Assembly (NCBI GenBank): GCA_029237695.1
Contig: CM055266.1
Location: 108,579,370 to 108,643,369, forward strand
Length of the DNA: 64,000 bases
Direction of reading: 5' to 3'
Source of the DNA: Conchocele bisecta
Taxonomy: Eukaryota > Mollusca > Bivalvia > Lucinida > Thyasiridae
Position numbers and translations under genes: made by a program. Numbering within the stretch: position 1 is the first letter of the stretch; each line of letters opens with the position of its first letter. Positions 45,801-60,800 of the stretch are shown here, piece after piece. The notes below the pieces were generated by a model, which saw only the letters and a program-made list of their open reading frames with translations, ran no database searches and had not been told where the DNA came from.

Positions 45801-48800
45801 CAATTGTGACTCCAATTTACTTTCAACTTCCAATACTTTTCATCATCCATATTTTCACATGATCCACATGGTCAAATGACTTTGAAATTTGTGTTAAAGT
45901 TTTTACATGCCTTATATCTCCACAACACTTACTCCGATTTACTTCCAACATCCAATCCGCGGCCATCTGGTAATTTAGGGGATAACCATGCTTTGTTTTC
46001 CGATTTGGAGCGGTATGTGGGAGGTTTTATGGTCTGTGAATCAGTTTTACGGCGACGCGTCAGCGGAGCCGTAAAACTGATTCACAGACCATAAAACCTC
46101 ACACATACCGCTCCAAATCGAAAAACAAAGCATGGTTATCCCCATTCTAATGCACCTAGTGTGCTCCCCGCTTTCTATAAACGTCGTAGCATATCACGAA
46201 CAGTGATCTTTTCCATTACGTCAGCAGGTTGTTGTCGTCATATCGATAACCGCCTCACACCAAATTAATTTGAAGAAATTTAACTCCGCCGAAGAATATT
46301 CCCATTTCAAATAGAGATCAACGGGACTTTTTCTAAGACATCTATACATTTATTCAACTGTTATATTAACTATTGTATTGCTTTCGTTATTTGCATTTAT
46401 TCATTTAAAGAAATGCCAACAATTCTGCATTGGGTTCGTGTGATTTTACAAAGGAAATGTCAGCAACAACTTGTGTCAACAGGCCTAGGATTTCCCTGGA
46501 TTTACGCCTAATTCAGGTGAATACCCATCTGCAATACAGTTTATTATGTATAGTCATGTATGTGCACATTGGAATTCGTAAAGTTATAGGCTGGTACTGG
46601 CATATTGAGTTTGCATTTGAGCACTTTATTAAATTCTTCTGCATTTTGGGCGGGTGGGGTAATATTTTTAGGAATTTGTTGAAGGGCCACCACACTGAAG
46701 CCACGTTTGTCAGCCGTTGGTAGATTCTCTTTTCTGCTTTGGGTTGTACATGTCAATATGGCCGAATGGATAACCGAAAATGTACCGAAATTAATTTGGA
46801 AATATTTGCATTCCTCGCCTCGCTGGCCATTGTTTACAAAAGCGCGTAGGGTTACATAAATATATCAAGTTGTAAAACACAGGCTGGTAAAACGGAGATT
46901 TATATGCTGTGATTTTTCATATTTTATAGGCTCTGATTTCAATTGACCAATCAGATGCGTGCTTTCTAGTTTCGGTGCATTAGAATGGGTATTTAAGCAA
47001 ATACTCAGCTTATCTGGAGCTCTGCACATGCATTTCTCTGATGTTCACAGAGTGAAGATGTCTATGGTGATTTAACATGGGGAAATTTTTAGATTTTCAG
47101 ACATGTACTCGACCGATTTTCAAAATTTAGCTTTTGTTTTCTTAGCTAGCTCATTTCCAAGCTATCTAGCCAGGTTTCGGAGTCCATTTCCAAAATTTCC
47201 GGCATTTTTGTATTTGATTACTGGGAAAGCACGAGTTGTGGGGTGGGGGTGGGGTATACTGGAGTCAGCTAGCACTGAAATGTTTCATTTCAGCCACAAC
47301 GATGCGATCCAGTGTATGAGCTACAATCCAGTGACCCACCAGTTGGCAAGCTGCGCTGTCAGCGACTTTGGTGAGTTTGTCCTTAGATATGTTTATACCC
47401 CCACAAACGATGTTTAGGTGGGGTATATAGGAGTCAGCTTGCCTGTCGGTCGGTCTGTTGGACATTTTGTTTCCACTCATCTTCTAAACCTACAATGGAT
47501 TTTCATATACTTTGCCACAAAAGTTTACCATGATGAGACCATGTGTCACATTTAACTCTTTGCATGCTGGGAAATTTGTGGGCTATAAATAGTTCAAAAA
47601 TAGCAGATGACAATTCATAATATTTTCTTGTATTTCTCACCGTAAATATCATGAATATGTCTTGGAATTTCATTAGAATTGAGTCCTGAGGACTCAATTC
47701 TAATGAAATTTCAAGACATATTTACAGAGAGAAATAAAACATGTACTCCTAATTCGTTTGGCGGTTATTTTCGCCGCTAGCATGCAGAGTTAATACCCAT
47801 GTGTCAACGACCAAGGTCACTTACTTAGAGGTCAAAGGTAAAATTTTGTTTCTGCTCTATATCGTCTAAACCAATGAATTAATTTTCAAATAATTTGCCT
47901 CAAATATTTGCCATGATGAGACGATGTGTCGCGTTCAATACCCTCGTGTCTATGTCCAAGGTCAAAGTCACATAGAGGTCAGAGGTCAAGTTTTGTTTCT
48001 GCTCTATATCTTCTAAACCAATGGATGTATCTTCAAATATTTGCCATGATGAGACGATGTATCACGTTCAATACCCACATGCAGGGCCTGAAAATAGCAG
48101 TGGTCCGAGGTCCTGGACCTGCAAATTTTAATGTCGGACCTTTGTATTTTACAAGCAAAAAGTCCACCGGACCTGTGATAAAATTAAAATTGTGATCATC
48201 ATTAGTGGCGATGCTAAATCCGTTCTGATTATCGTCTTATAAGATAATTTTTGGTGACATATTCAAGTATTTACACATTGTGTGACGAGTCCTTTAGTAT
48301 GAAACAGACACATACCGGTACATGTATTTCTACAGTTTTTCTTACGAATATCCTCTCGGACCTTCCAAATAATTCCTCAGACCTTTCACTTTTTTCCTTG
48401 CTAGGTACCGGACCTACTGGTAATAGCTGCTATTTTCAGGCCCTGACATGACTAGTTCAAGGCCAAGGTCTCACTAATAGGTCAAATATCAAAAATGGAC
48501 ATGCAATTTCAATTCCAACCTTGGAACTCTTTCTGATATTAAATCTTCATGTATCAATGCAATGTTTGTGGGGGTATTATCATCACTTCTGTCATACATG
48601 TAGCTCTAGTTAAAAATAAAACTGTATTATCATTAACGCATATCACTTAATACTGAAAACCATTATAATAAAGCTAATATATATATATATTTTGATGTTT
48701 GTAGCATGACTGGTGCTGCATTCTGCAACAGAGTAAAATGTTTTGCACCGATTTCCTGATGAGATACCACTCGGCTCTAGTTACAGCTATCGCGTAAAAA

Positions 48801-51800
48801 CATTTTCAGTTAGTTTGGGGGCCGTTTCACCAAACTTTGTATGACTAATATGTTTGTAAGTGCAAATTTAGGATCATCTGGAAATTTATTGAGCATATGC
48901 AGCCTATGCTCAATTAATGTAAATTCATTAACTGTTTACAAGAAAACATTGTTAATGTGAAATTTACAGACTATAATAATTTTGCACTTACAAACATTTT
49001 GGTCGTACAAAGTTTAGTGAAACGGTCCCCAGGCAACTATTTCAACACAAAACATTTTATGTTGGTGCTGAGTGCAACACCAGTGAGCATGATAACAAAA
49101 ATGCACAAAAAGCTCCACAAGAGCTATCATTATAAATATATGATATCTCAATATATCATAACAACAACTTTACTAAATGTCGTGTTAAATCAAAACATAT
49201 ATTAGATTATATTTATGACGTAAGTGCAGCATCATACATGGTAGTTGTACTGATCGCCTAATCTGTTTATTGTAGATGTCTCATTTATATATTATGATTT
49301 TAATATACTGTTATTATACTGTGAACGCCCGTTTTTTGCAATAAAGATTAATAAAGATGTTTTTCGTACAAAACAAATTTTATTCAAATACATTGTTATT
49401 GTGATTATAGGAATGAATGGCCTTTTTGTGGAACTTATCGGGGTATAAACTTGGAAAAGTCGCGGGAATACTGGACCGGAAGGCTTCGTCCAGTATTCCC
49501 GCGACTTTTCCAAGTTTATATCCCCGATAAATTCCACAAAAAGGCCATTCATTCCTTATAATTCCAGCATTTGAAATAAATTCATCAAGAAAATGTGTTT
49601 ATTTTCCGTTTTCTTAAGAATTATTTTAACTGCGCCTCACGGTTAATACGGAAAGTAGTTCGGCGTGGGAGTTTACTGGGATATAAATTTTGGACAGAGA
49701 CTTGCTACGGGCCAATCAAATGTTAGGGAATTGTGTAAATATTTTTGTGCTGGAATTATACGCCACTACAACCATACTAACCCTAACTATCGGGACATTT
49801 ATTGTTGTGGGAAACAATGTATTTATATGTTTGTTTCCCGCAATAAAAGGTGTCTAATATTTAAGATTATTACAATATAATTGATTATCATTGTTTAAAC
49901 GCTACATAGTGCATAATGCTTTTAAATGCAAAATTTTGTTCAACTTTATGAAGGTTTATATGAGTTTGAGGATTACACTGTCCATGCCTTACATGAGTAT
50001 GTGAGGAGGGGATTTACTGAGAGGTTGAAGGAAATAACCGAAGAGTTTGACATCCGTGGCGATGGTATTTGTCAGAAATTTTCAGTTCTTGTTGAATGTT
50101 CTGGGTGAGAGATAGGGGTCAGGAAATACATGCAATCTGAAACTCGCCCTTGTCGCACATATAAACAAAATGTAGGAGTTTAGTTTTAACCAACTTTATA
50201 AAAGCTACAAGATGCAGTTGTGGTCGTTTGCAACAACGGTGGTTTCTTGTGATCTGGGCTTATAGAAAGTTGCTGGCTAATTACCGGTATACTTGGTACA
50301 TGTACAATAGTGTTGATGAAATTTAATAACGGAATAAACAACATTTCTGGCGAATATATCGGCGAATACCAAGCTACTGTCTTTTGATATCAAGTTTATC
50401 GGTCACGGCTAAGGAACGCGTAGGAATTCCGAGGCTTGCCATGGAATTCCTACCGTTTCCGAGCCAAGTCTGATAAACTTGATATTAAAAGACAGTAGCC
50501 TGGTATTCTATTTATCAGGTAACGTTTTGTGCTCGAAAATGACCACAAATGACGTTGTTATCTTTGGACAGAACGCGGACTTGTTTATGTTGGGTCATTA
50601 CACTGACGTCATTCGGTAACGTCACGAGACGTCATCCGCCCAATGGAATGTCGGTTTTCACTTTATTGTAACCCAGATATTTGTATCAGGTCAATGCCTG
50701 ATACAACAATATGTTATCAGTCGGTACGTATTCGGTCAATACAGGGCAGGTTACCTGATAAATTTCCAACGTGGTTACATACCAAACTCTGCTTATATCA
50801 TCTGCTATTATGTTTTCTGATAAATCAATCAAACACTGTAATGTGTTTAGACGGTATTCAAAGTATTATCCATAATTTCAAATTGAATAAGGACTTAGTA
50901 GCTAATAAAATTATGGATGCTTGTTTATATCGGCAAGTCTGGGGGCCGTTTCACTAAACTTCTTACAACTAAAATGTTTGTAAGTGCAAACCTATGATAG
51001 TGTGTAAATTTCACATTAACAATGTTTTCTTGTGAACAATTATTGGATTTACATTTATTGAGCATAAGCAGCCTATGCTCAATAAATGTAAATCCATCAA
51101 TTGAAATTTCCAGACGATTCCAAATTTGCACTTACAAACATTTTAGTCATACGAAGTTTAGTGAAACGGCCCCCAGGTGTATCAACTGCTACCTATATAC
51201 TGGTCAATTTTCACATTTGACGTCGTGTCGATGAGGGATTTGATATGTAGAACACTTGTACATGACCAGATTTGAAACATGCCATGTGATGTGCAATATC
51301 GGAATAGAATGCCACATTTGCTATGAAAATTCCGTCAACTTTCGACGTCATTTATAGAAAATATCACAGTTTCTGTAAATATTTTTCATGAAAAATCGCC
51401 CTTAGGTACAAAATCACATGGCATGCCTCATTTACGTGACACATGAGCTGTGACAATGCATCAATCCTGACCTCTGTGCTTTCGCCGTCGCGTTCTGTTG
51501 TCACTTTCTTGTTTTAAAGTTGGGCAAAATTTTGCTATACCGTACACAGCACAAGGAAATCACACGATCAGGATTCTTTTTGTGATATTTTATCATAGAA
51601 GGATATTGGAATTGTTTTAATTTAACCCTTTCAAAACCACATCCGTGTATAGTGGTATTTGCAAACAGCATAGATCCAGATGAGCCGGCTCATGACAAGC
51701 CGTCTCATCAGGACCTGCACTTTTTACAAGAAATTTTTATTTAGAAAAAAAAACACACCCTTTTCATAAATTGACAATTTGATTTCGAAAGTTAACATAC

Positions 51801-54800
51801 AAAAAATCCATTTCAGCTAGTTTGGGTTGAATGGGTTAATATTCTACCCTTCTGCCATAATCTACACAAGTTCTAAATGTATGTGCTGTGTACTGCATGT
51901 TATCAGGTAATTGTCTACACATTGATTGCATAAACTCCCGTTTATATTAAATGGGTACCATAATGTGGTTGTGGCTGAATAAATGGGACTTATTAGGATT
52001 TGTGACCAGTGTAGCTTCTGATCGAATAGCACACTCCTGCGGATGCACAGGCTGATCTGGATCTTAACTGGTCGCAAAACCCATAAGCCCCATTTCTCCA
52101 GTCACAGCCACACATTTCAAAAACTATATTCTCTAACTTCCCCTTGACTGAACGATAAAACACGACTTGGCTGAATGACATCAGTGTAATGGTGATGCAT
52201 AACAATGTCTACATTAATTTCAAATAAAATAATAGAGAATACCAGTCTAGTGTCTTTTGATATCAAGTTTATCAGACAAGGCTAGGAGGAAACACTTATG
52301 CATTTCGAGACTCGCTCTATATCAGCGCAGTCTGATCTGGATCTGCATTGTCGGCTGTTCAGTTAGTCAAACATTTGTATGGCTAGAAAACAGTATAGAT
52401 CTCGAAATGCCATCAAATATTGATTTTATTGTGAAAAAAACAACAATGTTCTTAATTTTGTTAATTGACAATCCCGTTCCAGTATATGAAAGTTAATTGA
52501 CATGCCCAGTAAATTTCCATCTGAATATTACTTTGCTGTTGAATGGACGGAAAACACATCAATCACTCAATCACCCAATTGACCTACCCGTGTTGTGATG
52601 TGTCTGCCCTCCTAAGGTATCTAGTCACTTAATCAATCACTCAATCAATGTCCTACCTGTATTACTGTACATTTCTGTCCTGCCCAGGTTTGTGGTCACC
52701 GGAGCAGAAGTCTGTCTCGAAACACAAAGTGAGTTCGCGGGTCACTGCGTGTAGCTGGACCAATGACGGTCAATACCTCGCTCTTGGCCTCTACAACGGG
52801 CTGGTCAGCATCAGGAACAAGGTAATATCGGGGCAAATCTGTATTTTATGCTTTGCTATATATGAGGCTGCGACTGGAGAAATGGGGCTTATGGGATTTG
52901 TGGCCAGTATGTCTCCCGATCCAATAGCACCCTCCTGTAGCCTGAATGCGATCTGTATTGCTGGTTAGAAGCATGATGGGTGTTTCATTGATGGAATTGC
53001 GAACAATGCAGATCCTGGTCAGACTGCTGATGCACAGGATGATCTGGACCTACACTAGTCACAAAACCTATTAGTCTCATTTCTCCACACTTCATATGAG
53101 ATGAGCCATGTGAAATACAAAATGTGTGATTTTTCCCCAAATTTTTTTTACAGAAATTGCAATATTTTCTGTAAATGGCATTTGACAAAATTCTATTATT
53201 ATTTTTTTACTCTGAACATTTTGTCAACTTTCGACATATTTCACGGAAAATATTGTAAATTTTCAAAACGGATAGTCTCGTATGTGGCCGTGATTGGAGA
53301 TATGGGGATTACGGTACTGTTAGTTGGTCTTCCTCATGCTCTACTGCAGCAGGATCAGGGTCTGTAGGGTTGGATGGTAGCAGGACTGGTGTAGTACTGA
53401 CAGTGGCCAACAGTAGGCCCTGATCAGATAGTGTTACCCCAAGATTAAAACAAAATAATTGTACCATTATTTTTGGGGGCAGCATGGCACCACCCAAATC
53501 AGGCATGGCATGATGCCGTGCTAAAATAGACTGGGGCACACTAAATGAGTCCATAACCAAACATGATCAATTCACAGAATGGCGAGGAGAAGGTGAAGAT
53601 AGAGCGGCCCGGGGCCAACACGTCCCCAATCTGGTCACTCCAGTGGAACCCCTCAAGGTGAGTTACTTCTACTTTCTACTTTTCATCGATGATAGTAAGA
53701 AGTTGATCAACAATATTTATCCCGTCAACACAGTGCGTATGTGCCGTGAAACACGGAGCCGTGAAACATTTTTGATATCTTGTCAATACGACCTAATCAC
53801 TGCGGATGAATATGTGCGGTGACTGGGGTTATTTTTTTGCATTTTAAAGCCATTTGTAGTGTTGATGGGATAAATAGAATAGTAGGTTAGTGCCGTGAAT
53901 GGGAAAAATATCTGGCGCGGAACGGAAACGGGATGTGCTCGGCAGAGCCTCGCCCATCCCGTTTCCTAAGCCTTGCCAGATATTTTTTCCCATTCACGGC
54001 ACTAACATACTATTCTCTATTTCTTCTTGCCTACTGTCACTTATTAAATGCAATAATTTGTGGCTATGAATGTGACTGGAGAAATGGGGTTTATGGTTTT
54101 TATGATCAGTGTAGCTCCTAATCAAATAGCACACTCCTGTGGCATGATAACCATCTATATTGCTGGTTAGAAGCATGACGGCTGTTTCATTGATGGATGT
54201 GGTGGTTGGTTGTCAAGTATGCGATGGGTAATTTCACGATCATGATTCATCCTCACCGGAACTCCGACCGGAGACCTGGTTTGGCCCTCGGGTACGTTTT
54301 TGGTACTCTTGTATGTGAGAGTTTAATCCGATTATAAACCAGTAATTAGGATGATTATTTCTAATGCTACTACTTTTAGACGAAGCGGCCAAGTGACTTG
54401 TGTGGTGTGGTATGGACCTGGCAACATGTCAGATTATTCTAATTTCTGGGCTGAAGATATATATTTTTTATGTATATATTTTGTTTATGTAAATATTCTG
54501 TTCTGATTTTGGAATTTTACCCCAATGCAGCAGGTTGAATACGGGATCGAACCTGTTGGCCCGGTCTTAAATTAACTTGAGATGGTATGGTGGTCGCCAG
54601 ATCGGGTAAGTGGGTTTCCTCCGGGTACTCAGGGGTTTCCTCCCACATTAATGACCACCCTTGCGCCTTCATCTGTGCCAACGAAAGCATTTATTAAGTG
54701 CCCTCGCGCTTGTTTGTAATCGTTGTAAAATAAATAAAGTTTAAACTATTAAATGACCTTGGCTGTTGATAGGCTGTTAAACACTAATAAATAAATTCAT

Positions 54801-57800
54801 TGATGGAATGGCGAACAGTGCAGATCCTGAACAGACTGTGGAATTGCAAAGACTGATCTGGATCTACGCTGGTTGCAAATCACATAGATCCCATTTATCC
54901 AGTCACAGCCACAATTCATAACATTTGTTTTACAGAGATGAGGCGTATGACGTTCTCTCAGTGGCTGACTGGGGTCAAAGATTATCCTTCTACCAGCTGT
55001 CGGGCAAACAGGTAAAGATAGTCATAGTAGCCTTCGTCAATCTTCTGGAATATTTGACCTCACTATCGACCCGCTTTGTAATGTTTCATGCTGATGATTG
55101 CCAGGTCGGACAAATAGATTTTCCCTGGGTTACAATTAATGTTGTTAATGTATCGTTGGTTCTAAGCTAAGTAATAACAACCTCTGGCTGCCACTCCAGC
55201 AGCCCAGGGTAGTTCCCAGGGACCGTTTCACTAAACTTTGTACGACTAAAATGTTCGTAAGTGCAAAATTATGATAGTCTGTAAATTTCACATTAGTAAT
55301 GTTTTCTTGTAAACAATTATTGGATTTACATTTATTGAGCATAGGCTGCATATGCAGCCTTTGCTCAATACATGTAAATCCATCAATTGAAATTTCCAGA
55401 CCATTCTAAATTTGCTCTTACGAACATCTCAGTTGTACAAAGTTTAGTGAAACGGGCCCCTGATCCCTGCACTGTAGTTTGTGAAATACATAATTCCTGT
55501 TCTACCCAGGATTGCCTTTAATATATAGAGGATCTCAGAGGAGTTTCCATTTGATATGAGATTTATGAAACGGGTCGCACACAATTTCTGCACCGAGCCT
55601 CTGGCGAGGTGCATAAAATTGCTGACGAGACTCATAATTCTCATATCAATTGAAATGAGTTTAAGATTCTGTTTATCACATGACTTCATACTCATACATG
55701 TAGCAGAAAACTTGGAGATATTTAATATGTTTCAGTGAGAAGACGCCAGTGACTATTTTCGCATCTATTTCAAAATCTCCACTGAGAAAAATAGTTTTAA
55801 TGCTAGCAATACACATATTATAGGTTCCCATTTTTTGTAAGCACTTCATATTTATTTAATTTATCAAATGGGAGTGGTCTTTAACAATTGTAGTGATTTT
55901 ATTGAGTCGGCGACACTTCTAATGATGTCCTATCACATTTATGAAATTGGTTACAATATGGCATAACAAAGTTTTCATGTGATAAAGCAAATTGTTCCGC
56001 AGATATTCACAGCCAGCCAATTGGGTATCCTAATTTCCTTTCAATTATAATGTGTGTTTTGTTTGTTCACCATTTCAGATTGGTAAGGACCGGCAGCTGG
56101 GCTATGACCCGTGTTTCGTGAAGTGGTTTTCGCGGGGGGAGTACGTGGTGGTGGGGGGCTCCAACAAGCAGTGTAACTTACACACGAAGGAGGGTGTCAA
56201 GCTGGGTGTGATTGGGGACCAGCAGTCATGGGTGTGGGCGGCCGCCGTCCGCCCGGACTCCAACTACGTGGTGAGTCACATACAGGGGTGGTGGGGGGCT
56301 CCAACAGGCAGTGTAACCTACAGACGAAGGAGGGCGTCAATCTGGGCATGATTGAATTCTGCATGAGCTCTATTTGTTTTTCTATTTTTATGCCCCCGCC
56401 ACTGAATGGTGAGGGGGCATATTGTGTTACCAGCGTCCGGCCATATGTCCGAAAACCTTAATGCTCGTGTAAATGTCTTATAATATCCTTACACGGGATC
56501 TGCTTGATATTTCACACACGCATTGCTCTAATGGTCCTCTACCACCCTGTGACAAATCCTTGATCGTCCCGCCCCTGCTAAGTCCAGGGTCAAGGTCACA
56601 TACTTGGTGCATTTGAAACCAATGCTCGGGTAAATGTCTTATAATTTCTGTTTCCTTGCACGGATCTGGTTGATATGTCACACACGCATTGCTCTAATGG
56701 TCCTTTAAAAAATCCACAATCGTCCTGCCCCCGCTAAGCCCAAGGTCAAGGTCACATACTTGGTTCATTTGAAACTCGGGTAAATGTCTTATAATGTCGC
56801 TTTTCTTGCATGGATCTGCTTCATATTTCACACACCCATTGCTCTGATGGTCTGCTTTCATGCTGTGACAAATCAACGCTTCTCTGGCCCTCTGTGTTTT
56901 CAAATGTGCCTCACTTTCTTTGACTGCCAGCGTGGGCATTCGTGTGCCGACAGGCCACATTTCTAGTTAACGTCATTTATGGAAATTATGCATTTTTGCC
57001 TTCAACCATTCCATCAATCAATGCATGTATGCTCCGTGTTGCAGGCGGTGGGGTGCCAGGACGGAACGATCGCGTACTACCAGCTGATATTCAGCACGGT
57101 GCACGGCCTGTACAAGGACAGATACGCGTACCGTGACAACATGACCGATGTGATCATACAGCACCTCATCACCGACCAGAAAGGTAACCGCTCTCTTCTT
57201 TTCCTGTCAAACCACCATTGTCTTAATACAGGCATGATAATTTTCCTCTTTTAAGCTGACTTTTTTTGCATAGGTGGGAGTATGCGATGGGTAATTTAAC
57301 GATCGGGGTTCATCCTTACTGGAATCCCGACTGGAGACCTGGTTTGGCCCTCACATACGTCTTTGGCATTTTGTATGTGACAGTTGAATCTGGTTATACC
57401 CCTTATGTGAGTATTACGATTATTCGTAATCCTATTTTAGGGGAAGGGGCCAAGTGACTTTGGTGTGGTTACTGTGGTATGGACCTGGCGCCAGCTCAAA
57501 CTAAAGTGGTGCACCATGACCATATACATTAGAAACTCCAACCATACAAAGTTCGTCCAATTGTGATCGTTCACCGATCTAAAAAACACTTTTTTGTCTA
57601 ATTTCGTTCATTATCTGGAATTGGGTCAATGCACCATCTTCCATAATACAACCGGAAGCGTCTATGTAAAGAACATCTCTGATTGGCTAAATCTAAACTG
57701 TATGACGTCATTCAATCTATTTCGGGATTGCGGAAGACATAATCTGATAGTACGTGAATCATGAAATGAAAGTAGAAAAAAGGTGTTTTTTAGATCGGCG

Positions 57801-60800
57801 AACGATCACAATTGGACGAACTTTGTATGGTTGGAGTTGCTAATGTATATGGTCATGGTGCACCACTTTAGTTTGAGCTGGCGATCAGTTATTGGTCAAA
57901 TATGACCGATAATCCACGCCGGACGGCCTCCGATTCTGTGTGAGATTCTTTCGTACACGCAAATTTCGCTTTGGATGGAGTATACAAAATGCGAATAACT
58001 GAAGAAATGCTGGAAAGAGCGATTTGAAGTGAATATATTCACACACCTAATACCTTTATCGATTGCCAGCGACAGAAATCATACATTTAATCGATATGTA
58101 TTGTGTTTGTGCGAGTCGGAAACGAGAGGGCTCTTTCTATAATGGCCACAATGTTATTCACCTTTCTGTATATAAGATGGTAATGTACGAGACCAAGTGG
58201 GTGGGGTAATGAGATTTTTTTTAATAGGCATTTTTTTGGTGTCATAGGTCCCGAGTCTTCCACCTGTGAGCCCAGGGTCAAGGTCCCAGACTTGGTGCGT
58301 TCGAAACCTTAACGCTCAGGTAAATGGCTTATAATCAAATATGCCTCGTTTTCTTTGGCTGCCAGCGGGGGCATTCGTGTGCCGACAGGCCACATTTCTA
58401 GTATCTTATAAACCAATGAATGTATTTTCAAATGATTTGCCACAAGAGTTTGCCATGATGAGACATGTCGTGTTCGATATTCACGTCCAAGGTCAAATGT
58501 AAAAAATGCATGAAACTCTGATATTAAACCTGTTCATGTGTCAAAGCCATGTTTGTGGACATATTATTATGGTCACTCATGTAATAGCTCTAGTTATACC
58601 CCCGGCATACGAAGTATGTCTAGGATATATACTTTTCATCATTCCTTCCGTCTGTCCGTCCGTAACATTTGCGTTGAAAGTTTTTATTTGTCGGTCCATG
58701 CGATGGCCGGGGGTATCCGTGGCTCACTTGCTCTAGTTCTCTATATAATTGTTTATTCTGGTGGCAGTTAGCCTGCTTCACTGACTGAATGGCGAACAAC
58801 GTAGGCCCAGATCAGACTGCGTGGATGCGCAGTCTGATCTGGGCCTACGTTGGTCGCACACACCATACGGTACCTCAGGGATTCCGCTGGGGAAATTATT
58901 TTTTTTTCTTTTCGAAAATTGTACTTATCGCCAATTGTTTATTTTTATCGCCAATTGCGAAAGTGGCGATCGCCAGCGGAATCCCTGGTACCTTTTCTCA
59001 CCGGGGATCCCATATATATGTAGGTCGGGATGAGGAGCCCCACACTCGGAAGGCCAAGTTACAATTCCTAGAGACCGTCTATCACGACGGCCTAGGCCCA
59101 GCTTGTGGCGATAACGCCAATCTGGAAACACATTAAAATCTTTGACTTCGAGCAGAGTGCCTGGGCATGGGATAACGGTACTATTTTGGCCAGTTGGTTC
59201 CCGTTTGTTTGTGTGTGAGATGTTCTTGTTAGATGTTGTTTATTGGCTTGACTTGTTTTGAGATTGGCATTCCAGTTGATGGCAGTTGACTGCAGATAAT
59301 TGTCATTGGCAATTTGTTTATTGTGTTATTTGTTTGGTACACCTGTATTGCTTGATAATTCACTTTCCAGTTGAAGCAATTGGTTTAAAACAACTATTTA
59401 ACATTTTGGTTGTTTAATATAGTTATTACAAAATACCCATGACGTCATTTACCTATTGAAGAGTTTCTTCAACATAATAATACTGGTAAAGCAAAATAAA
59501 TAAATAAAGATGTCCTTAATTTATATCTAGAACTGCTAAAACCTAAATAGAAATGTAGTCTGTTATATTGTTCAAGTTGCATGATCACGTGGTTACAAGT
59601 GTCAATTTCCGTGTTTACTGCTGCGCCATATTTCATCAAAATCCGTTGTTACGGAAAATATCAAATAATACTTACATTGGAGTGGGCATGCTTTCAACAC
59701 TTTCAGCCATTGTTGTTGTTGTTGTTGTAACCACGTGATCATGCACCTTTTTGTTGATTTAGCCCAAAATCTGCTTAACCGCTATCTTATTTTTTTTGTC
59801 GTTTATTTTCTATTTTCCATTTTTAGCATCAAAAACATGCTTTGGCAGCACTTTAAAATAATTTACAACATGCTTTGACAGCACTTCAGAATCATTTCCA
59901 TTGGAAATGATTCTGAAGTGCTGTCAAACTATGTTTTTATTGAGAAATAAGGCAAGATATAAAAGCAACAGCAGACGACAATTGTTGTGAGTAGCGGTCT
60001 AAGGGTTAAGATAATTATGTAACAATATTACCTATATTGAAAGTTGGTGTGATTGATACACGATGTATTATGTAGAACTACCTTGCCATTACAGCTTTCT
60101 CAATTTCAGCTTGTGTAATCTTAGATTGTATTGTGTCACAGTAACGCTAGTGCGCTGCTGAGAATTGCTATGAACATGTACCATCTGAAAAAATAAAACC
60201 TAAGAATATGTGACTGTGGGAAAATGGGGCTTATGGAGTTTGTGTCCAGTCTAGATCTTAATCCACTCGCACACTGAATGGCGAACATGTAGACCCTGAT
60301 CAGACTGCGCGGATGCGCAGGCTGATCTGGGTCTACACTGGTCGCATAGCCCCTAAGCCCCATTTCTCCAGCCATGCCCACATATGGTGACTGGGTTTGT
60401 AATTATATTATAGCATCAGCTATCAACTGGTATTTAAATATAATTGACAGTACCGTGATGCTATATGTGGCAGTGACTGGAGGAATGGGTCTTATGGGTT
60501 TTGCGACCAGTGTAGATCCAGATCAACCTGTGCATCCGCCACTGTTCGCCATTCCATCAATGAAACACCTGTCATACTTCTAACAAACAATATAGATCAT
60601 TATCACGCTATAGGAGTGCGTTATCTGATCAGCAGCTACACTTGTCACAAATCCCATAAGCCCCATTTGTCCAGTCACACCCACATACATGTATATAGAT
60701 GCCAATGTCAATGTCTGATTACATTTATAGTGAGAATCAAGTGCCGGGACCTGGTGAAGAAAATTGCCATTTACAGGCATAGACTGGCGGTAGGTATTCT

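Larger units (their letters stand above)
44702..47025. mobile_element. Split MITE with GCTCCAGATAAG ends
   Basis: Left piece at 44702-44776 and right piece ending GCTTATCTGGAGCTCTG at 47022. CACATG flanks both outer sides inside the same satellite sequence (CACATGCAT..., ...TTTCTCTGAT). About 2.2 kb of other elements were inserted later. Confidence 0.55.

Noticed and set aside
48092..48195. ORF in the CAGGGCCTG MITE as a transposase fragment
   Set aside because: About 35 codons with no motif; the element is only 364 bp.
53578..54936. Search for the optional IFT122 exon coding the RWESFWMN-type insert of some vertebrate isoforms
   Set aside because: Exons 5 and 6 join directly in phase (NPS-RDEAYDV) and no such exon is visible in the intron.
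57540..57880. A regulatory hairpin or ncRNA
   Set aside because: The symmetrical arms end in shared terminal motifs, which a MITE explains better.
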